Source of the DNA: Hyphomicrobium sp.
Lineage (GTDB): Bacteria; Pseudomonadota; Alphaproteobacteria; Rhizobiales; Hyphomicrobiaceae
Length of the DNA stretch: 64,000 nt
Reading direction: 5' to 3'
NCBI GenBank assembly: GCA_002928515.1
Contig: PERI01000002.1
Location: 496,001 to 560,000 of the forward strand
How positions within the stretch are numbered: position 1 is the first letter of the stretch; each line of letters opens with the position of its first letter. The translations under genes were made by a program, and so were the position numbers. Of the stretch, positions 1 through 7,508 are shown piece by piece. The notes beneath the pieces are model-generated. The model was not told the origin of the DNA, did not search any database, and saw only the letters and a program-made list of their open reading frames with translations.

Positions 1-1104
1 GAAAAGAATGTGCGTCTGATCGACGGAAAGAATCCCGACCGCGCCGATTAGTAATATGGCCAGCGCGGCGATGATGACGGTTTTGGGTCCAAAGCGATCG
101 TCGAGCCGTCCGCCGATCAGTGCGCCGAATGCGCCGACCAAAGTCAGCACGATGCCGAAGATGCCGAGTTCCAGCGGTCCCCATCCGAACACGGATGCGC
201 CATAGATGCCGCCGAATGTGAAGATGGCTGTCAGACCATCGGTGTAAATCATGCGGGCGAGAAGAAAGATCAACAAGCTTGGGTGCGAGGGAAGCGACTT
301 AATCGTGTTCCAAAGTTCTGCACCGGCTGAACGCTCTGCAGCCTGCGATTTCAGAGGTGGTTTGCGATCTGGGACAAACAAAAAGAACGGAATGATAAAG
401 ATCAAAAACCATACGGCTGCGAACGGTCCCGTCAAACGATCCCCTTCGCGTGCACCGGTATCGAGACTGAGTAGCGGTTGGAAACCAAGCAGCGTCGTTG
501 ACTCGCCCGGAAGCGGAACCAGAAATCCGGCGACGAGCGCTAAGCTCGCCAAGCCACCGAAATATCCGACTGCCCAGCCGTTGCCAGACAATCTGCCAAG
601 TTCGTCTTTTGGCACGAGACCGGTCATGATGGCGTTCGAGAATACGCCCATCAATTCAGCAGCGAGCGTTGCGATAACGAAACCTGCAAGGATCAGAAAA
701 ATTGTGGTCGTGTTGGCGTCAGGGGTTGCTGTCCACAGCGTCGCTAAACCAGCGAGAAACACGAGTGCCAATGCGGCAATCCATGGTTTGCGGCGACCTT
801 GCCCGTCGGCGACAGCTCCCAAGAATGGGCTGAGGAACGCGATGAGCAATCCGGCGACGGCTGCTGCATAACCCCACAACGCTTGTCCGCAGGCGGCCTT
901 TTCACTGCCAACGGCGATCATGGAACCGCAAGCTGCGTTTTGGACGACAACGTTAGCGAAGTAGGGGGCAAACAGGAATGTTTGCACGAGCGTGTAATAG
1001 GGCTGCGCGGCCCAATCGAACATCATCCATGACACGCGGGCGCGCAACGGTGCGCGTGCGATAGGTTCGCTTGTTGATGAGTCAGCTGAATATGACGTCG
1101 TCAT
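1..1104 (-). CDS. MFS transporter, UMF1/Atg22-like family (3' part missing)
   Basis: Reading the minus strand from ATG at 1104 gives an N-terminus with the stretch FDWAAQPYYTLVQTFLFAPY, then hydrophobic segments around GLLIAFLSPFLGAVADGQGRRKPW. The FDWA...PY signature and the GxxADxxGRRKP loop are those of the UMF1 (Atg22-like) branch of the major facilitator superfamily, inner-membrane permeases of mostly unknown substrate. The open frame of 368 codons runs off the left window edge, so the C-terminal half is not visible. A purine run (GGGGGGAC) lies a few bases before the start. It is the last visible gene of a minus-strand series after the two TPM genes, with a 64-base gap that could hold its own promoter. 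Family call is fairly sure; substrate unknown. Confidence 0.8.
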   Translation of the reverse strand, partial: MTTSYSADSSTSEPIARAPLRARVSWMMFDWAAQPYYTLVQTFLFAPYFANVVVQNAACGSMIAVGSEKAACGQALWGYAAAVAGLLIAFLSPFLGAVADGQGRRKPWIAALALVFLAGLATLWTATPDANTTTIFLILAGFVIATLAAELMGVFSNAIMTGLVPKDELGRLSGNGWAVGYFGGLASLALVAGFLVPLPGESTTLLGFQPLLSLDTGAREGDRLTGPFAAVWFLIFIIPFFLFVPDRKPPLKSQAAERSAGAELWNTIKSLPSHPSLLIFLLARMIYTDGLTAIFTFGGIYGASVFGWGPLELGIFGIVLTLVGAFGALIGGRLDDRFGPKTVIIAALAILLIGAVGILSVDQTHILF

Positions 1105-1168
1105 ATGTCGTCCCCCCGGACCGCGTTACGGCGCTTGGCTCACGCGTTCGTCTATGGCGCGTTCTGCG

Positions 1169-1789
1169 TCAGGTGTCCAATACGATCAGGCGGTCGGGCA
1201 GTTCGTTGGTGTCGATGCTGCCGGGCGGGAAATGTTGAGCCAAATGCTGACCCACTTTTTCGATAGCACGCATGAAGGCTGGAGCGGGGTTGCCTGCGCC
1301 GAGTTCGCGCGTCAGGTCATCGACGATCGTTTGCCAAGTGCCGCCAGGCACGCGCGCGTTGATCTCTTTGTCAGCGAGAATGACGGCGTGGCGCTCTGCG
1401 ACCGATACAAAAATGAGAACGCCCGTTCGGCCAGCTGTGGTGTGGAGGTTGAGCGTGAGGAATTGTTCGGCCGCGCGACGATCGACGTGGGCATTGCGAA
1501 GAGAGCGTGGAACGAGCGCGGTGCGACGCGCACGCGGCCACAGGACAATGAGAAGTGCTAAAAAAACTAAGAGCTGTACGAGATAGATCCACTGTACCGT
1601 GATCCAGGTGAAATGGATGAGTGGCCATGGAATGAGAAGTGCTGCCAGTGCGGCCCAGAGGAACGGCACGTAGTAATAATTTTCACTTGCCTGCGCGACG
1701 ACGGCCATGATTTCACCGGACGTATTGCGTTCTGCTGCGGTGATAGCAGCAGAAATTTGCTGGCGGTCAGAATCGGAAAATAACGTCAT
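1169..1789 (-). CDS. TPM-domain membrane protein (YgcG/TPM_phosphatase family), short form
   Basis: A 206-residue protein starting MTLFSDSDRQQI. Residues about 5-40 (ISAAITAAERNTSGEIMAVVA) match the start of a TPM domain. They are followed by two membrane segments (about 40-85, rich in W, L and I) and a C-terminal TPM part with FVSVAERHAVILADKEI. The frame stays open about 50 codons upstream, but that part overlaps the Gly/Trp-rich tail of the preceding gene and looks non-coding. ATG 1789 follows a GAGAAAG ribosome-binding sequence. It lies 53 bases after the larger TPM gene and is probably co-transcribed with it and lemA. TPM proteins commonly travel with LemA; the biochemical role in bacteria is unclear. 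Confidence 0.8.
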   Translation of the reverse strand: MTLFSDSDRQQISAAITAAERNTSGEIMAVVAQASENYYYVPFLWAALAALLIPWPLIHFTWITVQWIYLVQLLVFLALLIVLWPRARRTALVPRSLRNAHVDRRAAEQFLTLNLHTTAGRTGVLIFVSVAERHAVILADKEINARVPGGTWQTIVDDLTRELGAGNPAPAFMRAIEKVGQHLAQHFPPGSIDTNELPDRLIVLDT

Positions 1790-1842
1790 AGCCGTTTGCT
1801 TTCTCAATTTGATGGCGGCTTGTTCGGCGCGGATGCGCGCCT

Positions 1843-2706
1843 TTACCAATCGCCAGAAGCGCCCCCGCCCCCAAAGCTGCCCCCGCCCCCTGACCATCCG
1901 CCACCTCCACTTCCACCGCCGCCAGACCACCCACCACTTCCCCAATCGCTTGATCCGCCAGGGAAGATTATAAAGTCGTCGTTGCGTCGTCGTCTGCGCC
2001 GTTTGCCGTCAGGGCCGATCGTCTGTTGCATTTCACGCTGAGCGCGCACGTTCAAGTAAATGATCAAAGCGATAATCAAAAACCAAACGACCAAATGAAT
2101 GATCACGGTCGGATCATTTTCAGGCGTGCGACCGCCTCTTGCGCGCAACTTCACTTCTTCCGCATCGCCAAGCAAGACAGCTTTGATATCGCGAACGCCA
2201 TCGCGAATGCCGCCTGAGAAATCACCGCGGCGAAATTTGCTGAGGATGGCATTTTCGATGATGAGTTTCGACATCGTGTCGGTCATCATCGGTTCAAGGC
2301 GGCGGCCGACTTCCATGCGCACTTTGCGCTCATTAGGCGCAATCAGCAAAACGATGCCGTTGTCTTTATCTTTTTGGCCGATGGCCCACTTGCGCGCGAG
2401 CCCAATACTGTAATCTTCGATTGGATAGCCTTCGAGCGACGGCACCGTGACGACGGCGACCTGATCGGTTGAGGTTTGTTCGAGAGCTTGCAACTCGGCT
2501 TCAATGGCCGCGCGATCTTCTGGGGTCAGAAGGTTGGCATTATCGACGATGCGGCCGGTCAGTTCGGGATATGTCGGTGCTGCAAGCGCGAGGCTCATGA
2601 CTATGAGAAGGGCAGCCAAACACGTAAGGAGCGCAACGCGTGCGCTTCTCACCTGCTTGACTGCGTACGTTTCACGCCATGCGTCTGCAAGACCAACGCC
2701 CATCAT
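1843..2706 (-). CDS. YgcG-family TPM-domain protein with Gly/Trp/Ser-rich tail
   Basis: Exported TPM-domain protein of about 287 residues. A long N-region precedes a hydrophobic signal segment (VALLTCLAALLIVMSLALA), after which the mature part begins APTYPELTGRIVDNANLLT, the typical TPM entry. The TPM domain (about 50-190) contains DQVAVVTVPSLEG and DNGIVLLIAPNERKVRMEVG. A single transmembrane helix (about 215-232) and a basic stretch RRRRRR follow, and the protein ends in a low-complexity tail of repeated GGGG(W/S)SGGGG. Start choice: TTG 2718 and ATG 2712 are in frame, but the GAGG sequence is best spaced for ATG 2706. It sits 30 bases after lemA. The Gly-rich end after a membrane helix is normal for this family; the function is unknown. 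Confidence 0.85.
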   Translation of the reverse strand: MMGVGLADAWRETYAVKQVRSARVALLTCLAALLIVMSLALAAPTYPELTGRIVDNANLLTPEDRAAIEAELQALEQTSTDQVAVVTVPSLEGYPIEDYSIGLARKWAIGQKDKDNGIVLLIAPNERKVRMEVGRRLEPMMTDTMSKLIIENAILSKFRRGDFSGGIRDGVRDIKAVLLGDAEEVKLRARGGRTPENDPTVIIHLVVWFLIIALIIYLNVRAQREMQQTIGPDGKRRRRRRNDDFIIFPGGSSDWGSGGWSGGGGSGGGGWSGGGGSFGGGGASGDW

Positions 2707-2736
2707 GCACATCCTCAAAGGTCGGATGACGGAGCG

Positions 2737-3357
2737 TTAGTTTTTGAAGTCCACCTTGGGAGCGGCTTGCTCGGCGGCGGAGATATCAAACGTCGCCATT
2801 TCTTTGGATGCTGGATACATGAAAGACTTCCACCAACGACCAGGAATGGTCACGAGTTCGGTGTTGTAGACGCGAACCGCCTCGATGTAGTCGCGGCGCG
2901 CGATGGCGATGCGGTTTTCGGTTCCGGCCAGTTCGCTTTGCAGCGCGATAAAGTTTTGACCGGACTTGATATCTGGATAACGTTCGATCACGGCCAGCAA
3001 TCGTCCGAGTGCGCCGCCAAGGGTGTTTTGCGCATCCTGGAATTGCTTCATCGCATCGGGATTGTTCAAAATGTCGGCTGGAATTTGAAACTGTGTAGCT
3101 TTAGCGCGGGCTTCTACAACTTCGGTCAGTACGGATTTTTCTTGTTCCGCAAAACCTTTCACGGTGTCGACAAGATTGGGAATGAGATCGCTACGGCGCT
3201 TGTACTGGTTCAGCACTTCTGCCCAACTGGCTTTCGCCGCGTTTTCATAAGTTGGAATGTTGTTGACGCCGCAGCCTGACACCAGGACTGCCGTCATGAG
3301 GGCCGCAAGCACGGCCAGTGTGCGGTTCAGAAAGCTTGATGCGATGTTTGTGGTCAT
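2737..3357 (-). CDS. lemA: LemA family lipoprotein
   Basis: A 206-residue LemA-fold protein. The N-terminus has a hydrophobic segment ending in a lipobox-like LVSGC, so it is probably lipid-anchored, which is common for LemA in Gram-negatives. The core has family hallmarks: KRRSDLIPNLVDTVKGFA, TEVVEARAKA, YPDIKSGQNFIALQSELAGTENRIAIARRDY and the C-terminal YNTELVTIPG. ATG 3357 is preceded by AAGGACGG; an upstream in-frame TTG (3387) lacks such a signal. It is the first gene of the lemA-TPM-TPM set, an association seen in many bacteria. The molecular role of LemA remains poorly defined. Confidence 0.93.
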   Translation of the reverse strand: MTTNIASSFLNRTLAVLAALMTAVLVSGCGVNNIPTYENAAKASWAEVLNQYKRRSDLIPNLVDTVKGFAEQEKSVLTEVVEARAKATQFQIPADILNNPDAMKQFQDAQNTLGGALGRLLAVIERYPDIKSGQNFIALQSELAGTENRIAIARRDYIEAVRVYNTELVTIPGRWWKSFMYPASKEMATFDISAAEQAAPKVDFKN

Positions 3358-3501
3358 GACGGCAACCGTCCTTATGTTCGATGTCAACGTCGTGAATGTT
3401 CAAGCGACCGTGGTTGGAGCAGGTGCAAGTCTGCGCAGTACGACTTAGCAGATTTTCTGGAAGGATTGCCAAATCCAGATTGTGGCCTTGGCGGACGCAC
3501 T

Positions 3502-3528
3502 CAAAAAAGCGCGCCGAGTGGAGCGCCT
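3502..3528 (-). terminator. Probable terminator after tRNA-Gly
   Basis: On the minus strand, about 30 bases beyond the tRNA 3' end, GCGCT and GGCGC form a five-pair stem (one G-U) around the loop CCACTC, followed by GC and six T. The stem is short, so the call rests mainly on the T-run and on its place between the tRNA and lemA. Confidence 0.45.
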
Positions 3529-3558
3529 GATTAAGTTGATGTGACATGAATGAACAAT

Positions 3559-3633
<75 letters not shown>

Positions 3634-3796
3634 ATCCTTTTGGGGTCAGCGCCTTGCGGCGCCGCGAGACACGCCTTATGGCGCAAGTGCCCAGCTAATG
3701 CAAGGGGCGGTCTTGGCGTCATTTGGGCTTGTTTTCCAAGCCGAATGGCGGGGACATCTTTAATCTGAATGTTAGACCACAAGGCAAAAGCGTCTC

Positions 3797-4297
3797 ATGC
3801 CATTCACCCGTACCGAACTCTTGGATCAATTGGCTGCGATGGGCATTACTACGACCACGGTTGAACATCCGCCTGCTTTTACTGTTGCCGAGAGTAGTTC
3901 TGATGCGTTGGCCCTGCCGGGTGCGCATACCAAGAATTTATTTCTCAAAGACGACGAAGGAACACTTTTTCTCGTCATTGCTAAAAGTACGACCAAGGTC
4001 GATCTGAAGGCTTTATCCAAGCTTTTGAATGCTGGAAGGTTTTCATTCGGTAAACCGGAGTTGCTGATGGCGCGGCTTGGCGTGACGCCTGGAGCGGTCA
4101 CGGCATTTTCGGTGATTAATGATACAGAACGTCGCGTCCGTGTGGTTTTTGACCAAGAGTTGATGGTGCATGACAGCATCAACTGTCATCCGCTGGAGAA
4201 TACGGCCACGACCAACATTGCGCGCGACGATCTTTTACGGTTCATTCGCGCTAGTGGCCATGAGCCTAAGATTTTGACACTAACGTCTGCGGCCTGA
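3797..4297 (+). CDS. proX: Prolyl-tRNA editing protein (YbaK/ProX family)
   Basis: A 166-residue protein of the YbaK/aminoacyl-tRNA deacylase fold, ProX/PrdX branch, which hydrolyses mischarged Ala-tRNA(Pro) in trans. The family pattern is visible: an N-terminal helix (RTELLDQLAAMGI), then VEHPPAFTV, the phrase HTKNLFLKDDEGTLFLVIAK with its conserved lysine, FGKPELLMARLGVTPGAVTAFSVIND, and the C-terminal NCHPLENTATTNI. Its length is usual. It opens a plus-strand group with the thioredoxin-TPR, LON-domain and Trm112-like genes, a neighbourhood common in Hyphomicrobiales. The start is ATG 3797. The divergent tRNA-Gly lies 163 bases upstream, so the promoter should be in that gap. Confidence 0.92.
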   Translation: MPFTRTELLDQLAAMGITTTTVEHPPAFTVAESSSDALALPGAHTKNLFLKDDEGTLFLVIAKSTTKVDLKALSKLLNAGRFSFGKPELLMARLGVTPGAVTAFSVINDTERRVRVVFDQELMVHDSINCHPLENTATTNIARDDLLRFIRASGHEPKILTLTSAA

Positions 4298-4331
4298 GTG
4301 CTTCATACGGCCCGACGAGGAGACACGACGC

Positions 4332-5246
4332 ATGGATTTCGGCACGCGGACACCCGCAGCCACAGACGCTCCTGCGGCTGGGATCATTAAAGACGCCACG
4401 TCGGCATCTTTTGTGGCCGATGTCATCGAGGCGTCAAAGACCGTTCCGGTCATTGTCGATTTTTGGGCACCGTGGTGCGGCCCCTGTAAGCAGTTGACAC
4501 CTCTGCTTGAGAAAATCGTACGCGGGCAGAATGGTAAGGTTCGCCTTGTCAAAATCAACGTTGATGAAAACCAAGCTATTGCGGCTCAGTTGCGCATTCA
4601 ATCCATCCCAACGGTTTACGCATTTCGCGACGGACAGCCGTTGGATGGTTTTACGGGCGGGCAACCTGAAAGCACGTTGAAGGCTTTTGTCGATCGTCTC
4701 GTCGCGGTTGATTTGCAAGACGATCTGGCGAGCGTCATTGCGACGGGCGATGAGTTGCTCGAACAGGGCGATTTGCAAGGAGCCGCGGAGGTCTTCGCAG
4801 CGGTCCTGCAAGAAGACAAAAGCAACGTCGATGCCGTCGCGGGGCTATCAAACTGCTATCTTGCGAGCGGTGATTTAGAGCGCGCGAAACAGACGCTTTC
4901 TCTCATTGCCCCCGACAAAAGATCGTCAGCTAAGATTCAAAGTGTTTCTGCGGCTATCGAGCTGGCCGGAAAGGCCACCAACGCAGGCGATCTTGAAGGA
5001 CTGCGTCGGCGTATGGCGGAAAATCCAAACGACCATCAGGTGCGCTATGATCTGGCTGTCGGTTTAGCGACGCGCGGAGAAAAAGCTGAAGCGATGGAAT
5101 TACTTCTTGAATTATTCAGACTTGATCGCACCTGGAATGAAGAGGCTGCGCGCAAGCAACTTTTACAATTCTTTGAGGCCTGGGGTTCCAAAGAGCCTCT
5201 GGTGGCTGAAGGGCGGCGTCGGTTATCATCGTTGCTGTTCAGATAA
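4332..5246 (+). CDS. cnoX: Thioredoxin-TPR co-chaperone, CnoX/YbbN-like
   Basis: A 304-residue fusion of a thioredoxin domain (about 22-125) with a tetratricopeptide-like helical part (about 130-304). The thioredoxin domain has VIVDFWAPWCGPCKQL, with redox cysteines C49 and C52, and the cis-proline strand SIPTVYAF. The C-terminal part contains LEQGDLQGAAEVFAAVLQ and the family-typical AENPNDHQVRYDLAVGLA. YbbN/CnoX proteins hold unfolded proteins and pass them to GroEL or DnaK. E. coli YbbN lacks the full CxxC motif, whereas this protein keeps a complete CGPC, so it may also be redox-active. ATG 4332 lies 34 bases after proX, consistent with an operon. Confidence 0.88.
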   Translation: MDFGTRTPAATDAPAAGIIKDATSASFVADVIEASKTVPVIVDFWAPWCGPCKQLTPLLEKIVRGQNGKVRLVKINVDENQAIAAQLRIQSIPTVYAFRDGQPLDGFTGGQPESTLKAFVDRLVAVDLQDDLASVIATGDELLEQGDLQGAAEVFAAVLQEDKSNVDAVAGLSNCYLASGDLERAKQTLSLIAPDKRSSAKIQSVSAAIELAGKATNAGDLEGLRRRMAENPNDHQVRYDLAVGLATRGEKAEAMELLLELFRLDRTWNEEAARKQLLQFFEAWGSKEPLVAEGRRRLSSLLFR

Positions 5247-5309
5247 CCGGTTTGCAGTATGACATAGCTTCGGCTGTCGCGTGATTGGTCACGCAGGAGA
5301 CATTGTGAC

Positions 5310-5996
5310 GTGACACTGACCGACCGTTATCGCCGTCCTGCTGATTTGCCGCCTCGCATTCCGGTGTTTCCATTGCGTGGGGCGATTTTGTTGCCGCGGG
5401 CAACTTTGCCGCTCAATGTTTTTGAGCCACGTTATCTCTCGATGCTTGAAGACGTGATGTCAGGTTCGCGCGTCATCGGTATTCTTCAGCCTGAGGGTCA
5501 CGGAGATGACGACGAACAGGAAAGCCCAGTCGGTACGTCCGCTGGATTGCGCAAAGTTGGCTGTGTGGGTCGCGTCACGTCGTATCAGGAATTGGACGAT
5601 GGACGACTGATTATCACCTTAACCGGCATCATGCGATTTACGTGCATCGATGAAGCTGAATCTGGCACACCTTATCGCATTATGAGCGTGAGTTATGATC
5701 GCTTCGCAGCCGATCTAACTGAAGGATTGGGTGAAGAATTTGTCGATCGTCAGAATTTGCTCAGGGTTTTGAAAAGCTACCTCGAAGCGAACGGATTGAA
5801 AACCGATTGGTCGGCCATTCAGCGCGCTTCCAATGAGTTTCTGATTAATGCGCTGTCCGTCATGTGTCCGTACGGGCCAGAGGAAAAGCAAGCGTTGCTA
5901 GAAGCAAAAGATTTGAAATCTCGCGCCGATGTTCTAGTAGCCCTTGCCGAGATTGAACTCGCCTCGAATGGCAGTAGCGGCTCAACACTCCAATAA
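5310..5996 (+). CDS. LON N-terminal-domain protein (stand-alone)
   Basis: A 228-residue protein consisting of only the LON substrate-binding domain, without the AAA+ ATPase or protease parts of Lon. Diagnostic stretches are [30 protein letters not shown] near the start, then [27 protein letters not shown] and [14 protein letters not shown] near the end. The start is GTG 5310; the nearby GTG 5305 meets a stop at once, and GGAGA at 5296-5300 serves 5310. It lies 63 bases after the thioredoxin gene and 16 bases before the Trm112-like gene. Stand-alone LON domains are common in alphaproteobacteria; substrate recognition for another protease is an inference, not shown. Confidence 0.88.
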   Translation: MTLTDRYRRPADLPPRIPVFPLRGAILLPRATLPLNVFEPRYLSMLEDVMSGSRVIGILQPEGHGDDDEQESPVGTSAGLRKVGCVGRVTSYQELDDGRLIITLTGIMRFTCIDEAESGTPYRIMSVSYDRFAADLTEGLGEEFVDRQNLLRVLKSYLEANGLKTDWSAIQRASNEFLINALSVMCPYGPEEKQALLEAKDLKSRADVLVALAEIELASNGSSGSTLQ

Positions 5997-6012
5997 CTAC
6001 CCGGGTCGAAAC

Positions 6013-6243
6013 ATGAGCGATGCACCGCGCCAGCAAGATACTTCGTCGGCCAAGACGATCGACGCCAAGCTGCTTGAGCTGCTGGTCTGCCCAATGACGA
6101 AAACAAGGCTCGTTTACGACGCCCAAGCTCAAGAGCTCATCAGTCGGGCGGCCGGACTTGCTTTCCCTATCCGCAATGGCGTGCCGTTGATGATTGAAGA
6201 CGCCGCCAGACGGCTGACCGATGACGATATAAAGCGCTTGTAG
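6013..6243 (+). CDS. Trm112 family protein
   Basis: A 76-residue protein with the Trm112/YcaR core: [41 protein letters not shown] (shown here as one region, residues about 18-58), ending in an acidic tail. In yeast Trm112 partners methyltransferases; the bacterial role is less clear. Only one of the usual cysteines is seen (LVCP). ATG 6013 is preferred over an upstream in-frame ATG at 5944, which would lie inside the LON gene. The gene closes the proX-cnoX-LON-Trm112 group. Confidence 0.9.
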   Translation: MSDAPRQQDTSSAKTIDAKLLELLVCPMTKTRLVYDAQAQELISRAAGLAFPIRNGVPLMIEDAARRLTDDDIKRL

Positions 6244-6408
6244 GGTGTGGGCGTCATGGCGCTGATGCGCTTATCCTTTTGTAGCGCGTAGAACCACAGT
6301 GCTCGAAATACGGTTAACCTCTGCTATGGCTTCAAATTTTAGCTGTGATCAGAAATATGTCATGGAATCGTGCTAACCCCCGTCGATCATATTAAGGGAG
6401 AAGCGCCC

Positions 6409-7386
6409 ATGGCCATTTGGCATTCACGGGCAGAGCGTGGATCTGAACCGGGCGACGCGGTTCGTAAGCGTTTCATGGATTTAACAGGGCTTTCGGCGCT
6501 GAAGCCGCAACCCCTGCCAACGCTGCCCTTCGAGCGCAGCGTCACTCCCAAAGTTTATGGCCGAGCAGGCAATCTCGAAGTTCGTTTGGCGCGCACGCGT
6601 TCCGAGATCAAGCTGGCGCAGCGCTTGCGCTTTCAAGTTTTCTACGAGGAAATGTCTGCGGTGCCATCGCGTCTAGCGCAATTTCGTCGCCGCGATGAAG
6701 ACGCCTATGATGCAGTTTGCGATCACTTGTTGGTCGTCGATCTCGATCAGACGACACGCCATTGGCGCGGTGGTAAAGATGCACCGCCGAAAGTCATCGG
6801 CACCTATCGCGTATTGCGCCAAGACGTGGCTGAGCGCCATCTCGGTTTTTATTCCGCCGCTGAATTCGATATCCATCCTCTCATCAAGGCGCGGTCGCCG
6901 CGCTATAAGTTCGTTGAGCTCGGCCGCTCGTGCGTCTTGGCACCGTATCGCAACAAGCGGTCTATCGAACTGTTGTGGCATGGATTGTGGACGTATGTGC
7001 GCGAACACAAGATCGATGTGATGATCGGTTGCGCCAGTTTCGAAGGTGTCGATCCGAAAGAGCACGCCATGGCCTTGAGTTTTTTGCATCACCATGCGTT
7101 AGCTCCGCCCGAGTGGCGTTGCCGCGCTCATGCGAATCTCCACGTGCCGATGAATTTAATGCCGAAAGATCAAATCGATCAGAAGGCAGCGCTGAAAGCC
7201 CTGCCACCGCTCATTAAAGCCTACTTACGCGTTGGAGCATTCGTCGGTGACGGGGCTGTTATTGATCGGCAGTTCGGAACGACAGACGTGCTGATGGTCA
7301 TGCCGGTCGAGAAAATCGATCCGAGATATTTTGAGCACTTCGGCACGCCAGGCGAGACCAAGAGCAGACTGGCTATCGCGACTTAA
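6409..7386 (+). CDS. olsB: Ornithine N-alpha-acyltransferase, OlsB-like (ornithine lipid synthesis)
   Basis: A 325-residue GNAT-fold acyltransferase of the OlsB family, which moves a 3-hydroxyacyl group from acyl-ACP to ornithine to make lyso-ornithine lipid at the inner membrane. Family hallmarks are VYGRAGNLEVRLARTRSEIKLAQRLRFQVFYEE, VIGTYRVLRQDVA, FVELGRSCVLAPYRNKRSIELLW and the C-terminal LIKAYLRVGAFVGDGAVIDRQFGTTDVLMVM (given in pieces). ATG 6409 is chosen because AAGGGAG lies nine bases upstream; a GTG at 6370 has no such signal. No olsA partner is adjacent. It appears monocistronic. A haemolysin-like acyltransferase name is sometimes used for the same family. Confidence 0.85.
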   Translation: MAIWHSRAERGSEPGDAVRKRFMDLTGLSALKPQPLPTLPFERSVTPKVYGRAGNLEVRLARTRSEIKLAQRLRFQVFYEEMSAVPSRLAQFRRRDEDAYDAVCDHLLVVDLDQTTRHWRGGKDAPPKVIGTYRVLRQDVAERHLGFYSAAEFDIHPLIKARSPRYKFVELGRSCVLAPYRNKRSIELLWHGLWTYVREHKIDVMIGCASFEGVDPKEHAMALSFLHHHALAPPEWRCRAHANLHVPMNLMPKDQIDQKAALKALPPLIKAYLRVGAFVGDGAVIDRQFGTTDVLMVMPVEKIDPRYFEHFGTPGETKSRLAIAT

Positions 7387-7400
7387 ACTGCGCGCTTGGG

Positions 7401-7501
7401 ATGGCCACTCGCATCCGCAATCTTTTTCTGGCGCTTCAGATGCCGACTCGCATCCGCACTCTTTTCTGGCGCTTCAGATGCCCACACGCATCCGCGCTGG
7501 G
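7401..7501. repeat. Short tandem repeat, about 2.6 units of 38-39 bp
   Basis: Unit 1 (7401-7439) and unit 2 (7440-7477) share ACTCGCATCCGCA, a T-rich run and TCTGGCGCTTCAG; unit 3 (7478-7501) is cut after ACACGCATCCGC. Units 1 and 2 differ by a few substitutions and one T in the T-run (39 against 38 bp), so no reading frame is kept through the array. It lies between the ends of two convergent genes, olsB and the malic enzyme gene. Confidence 0.8.
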
Positions 7502-7508
7502 ATTATCG

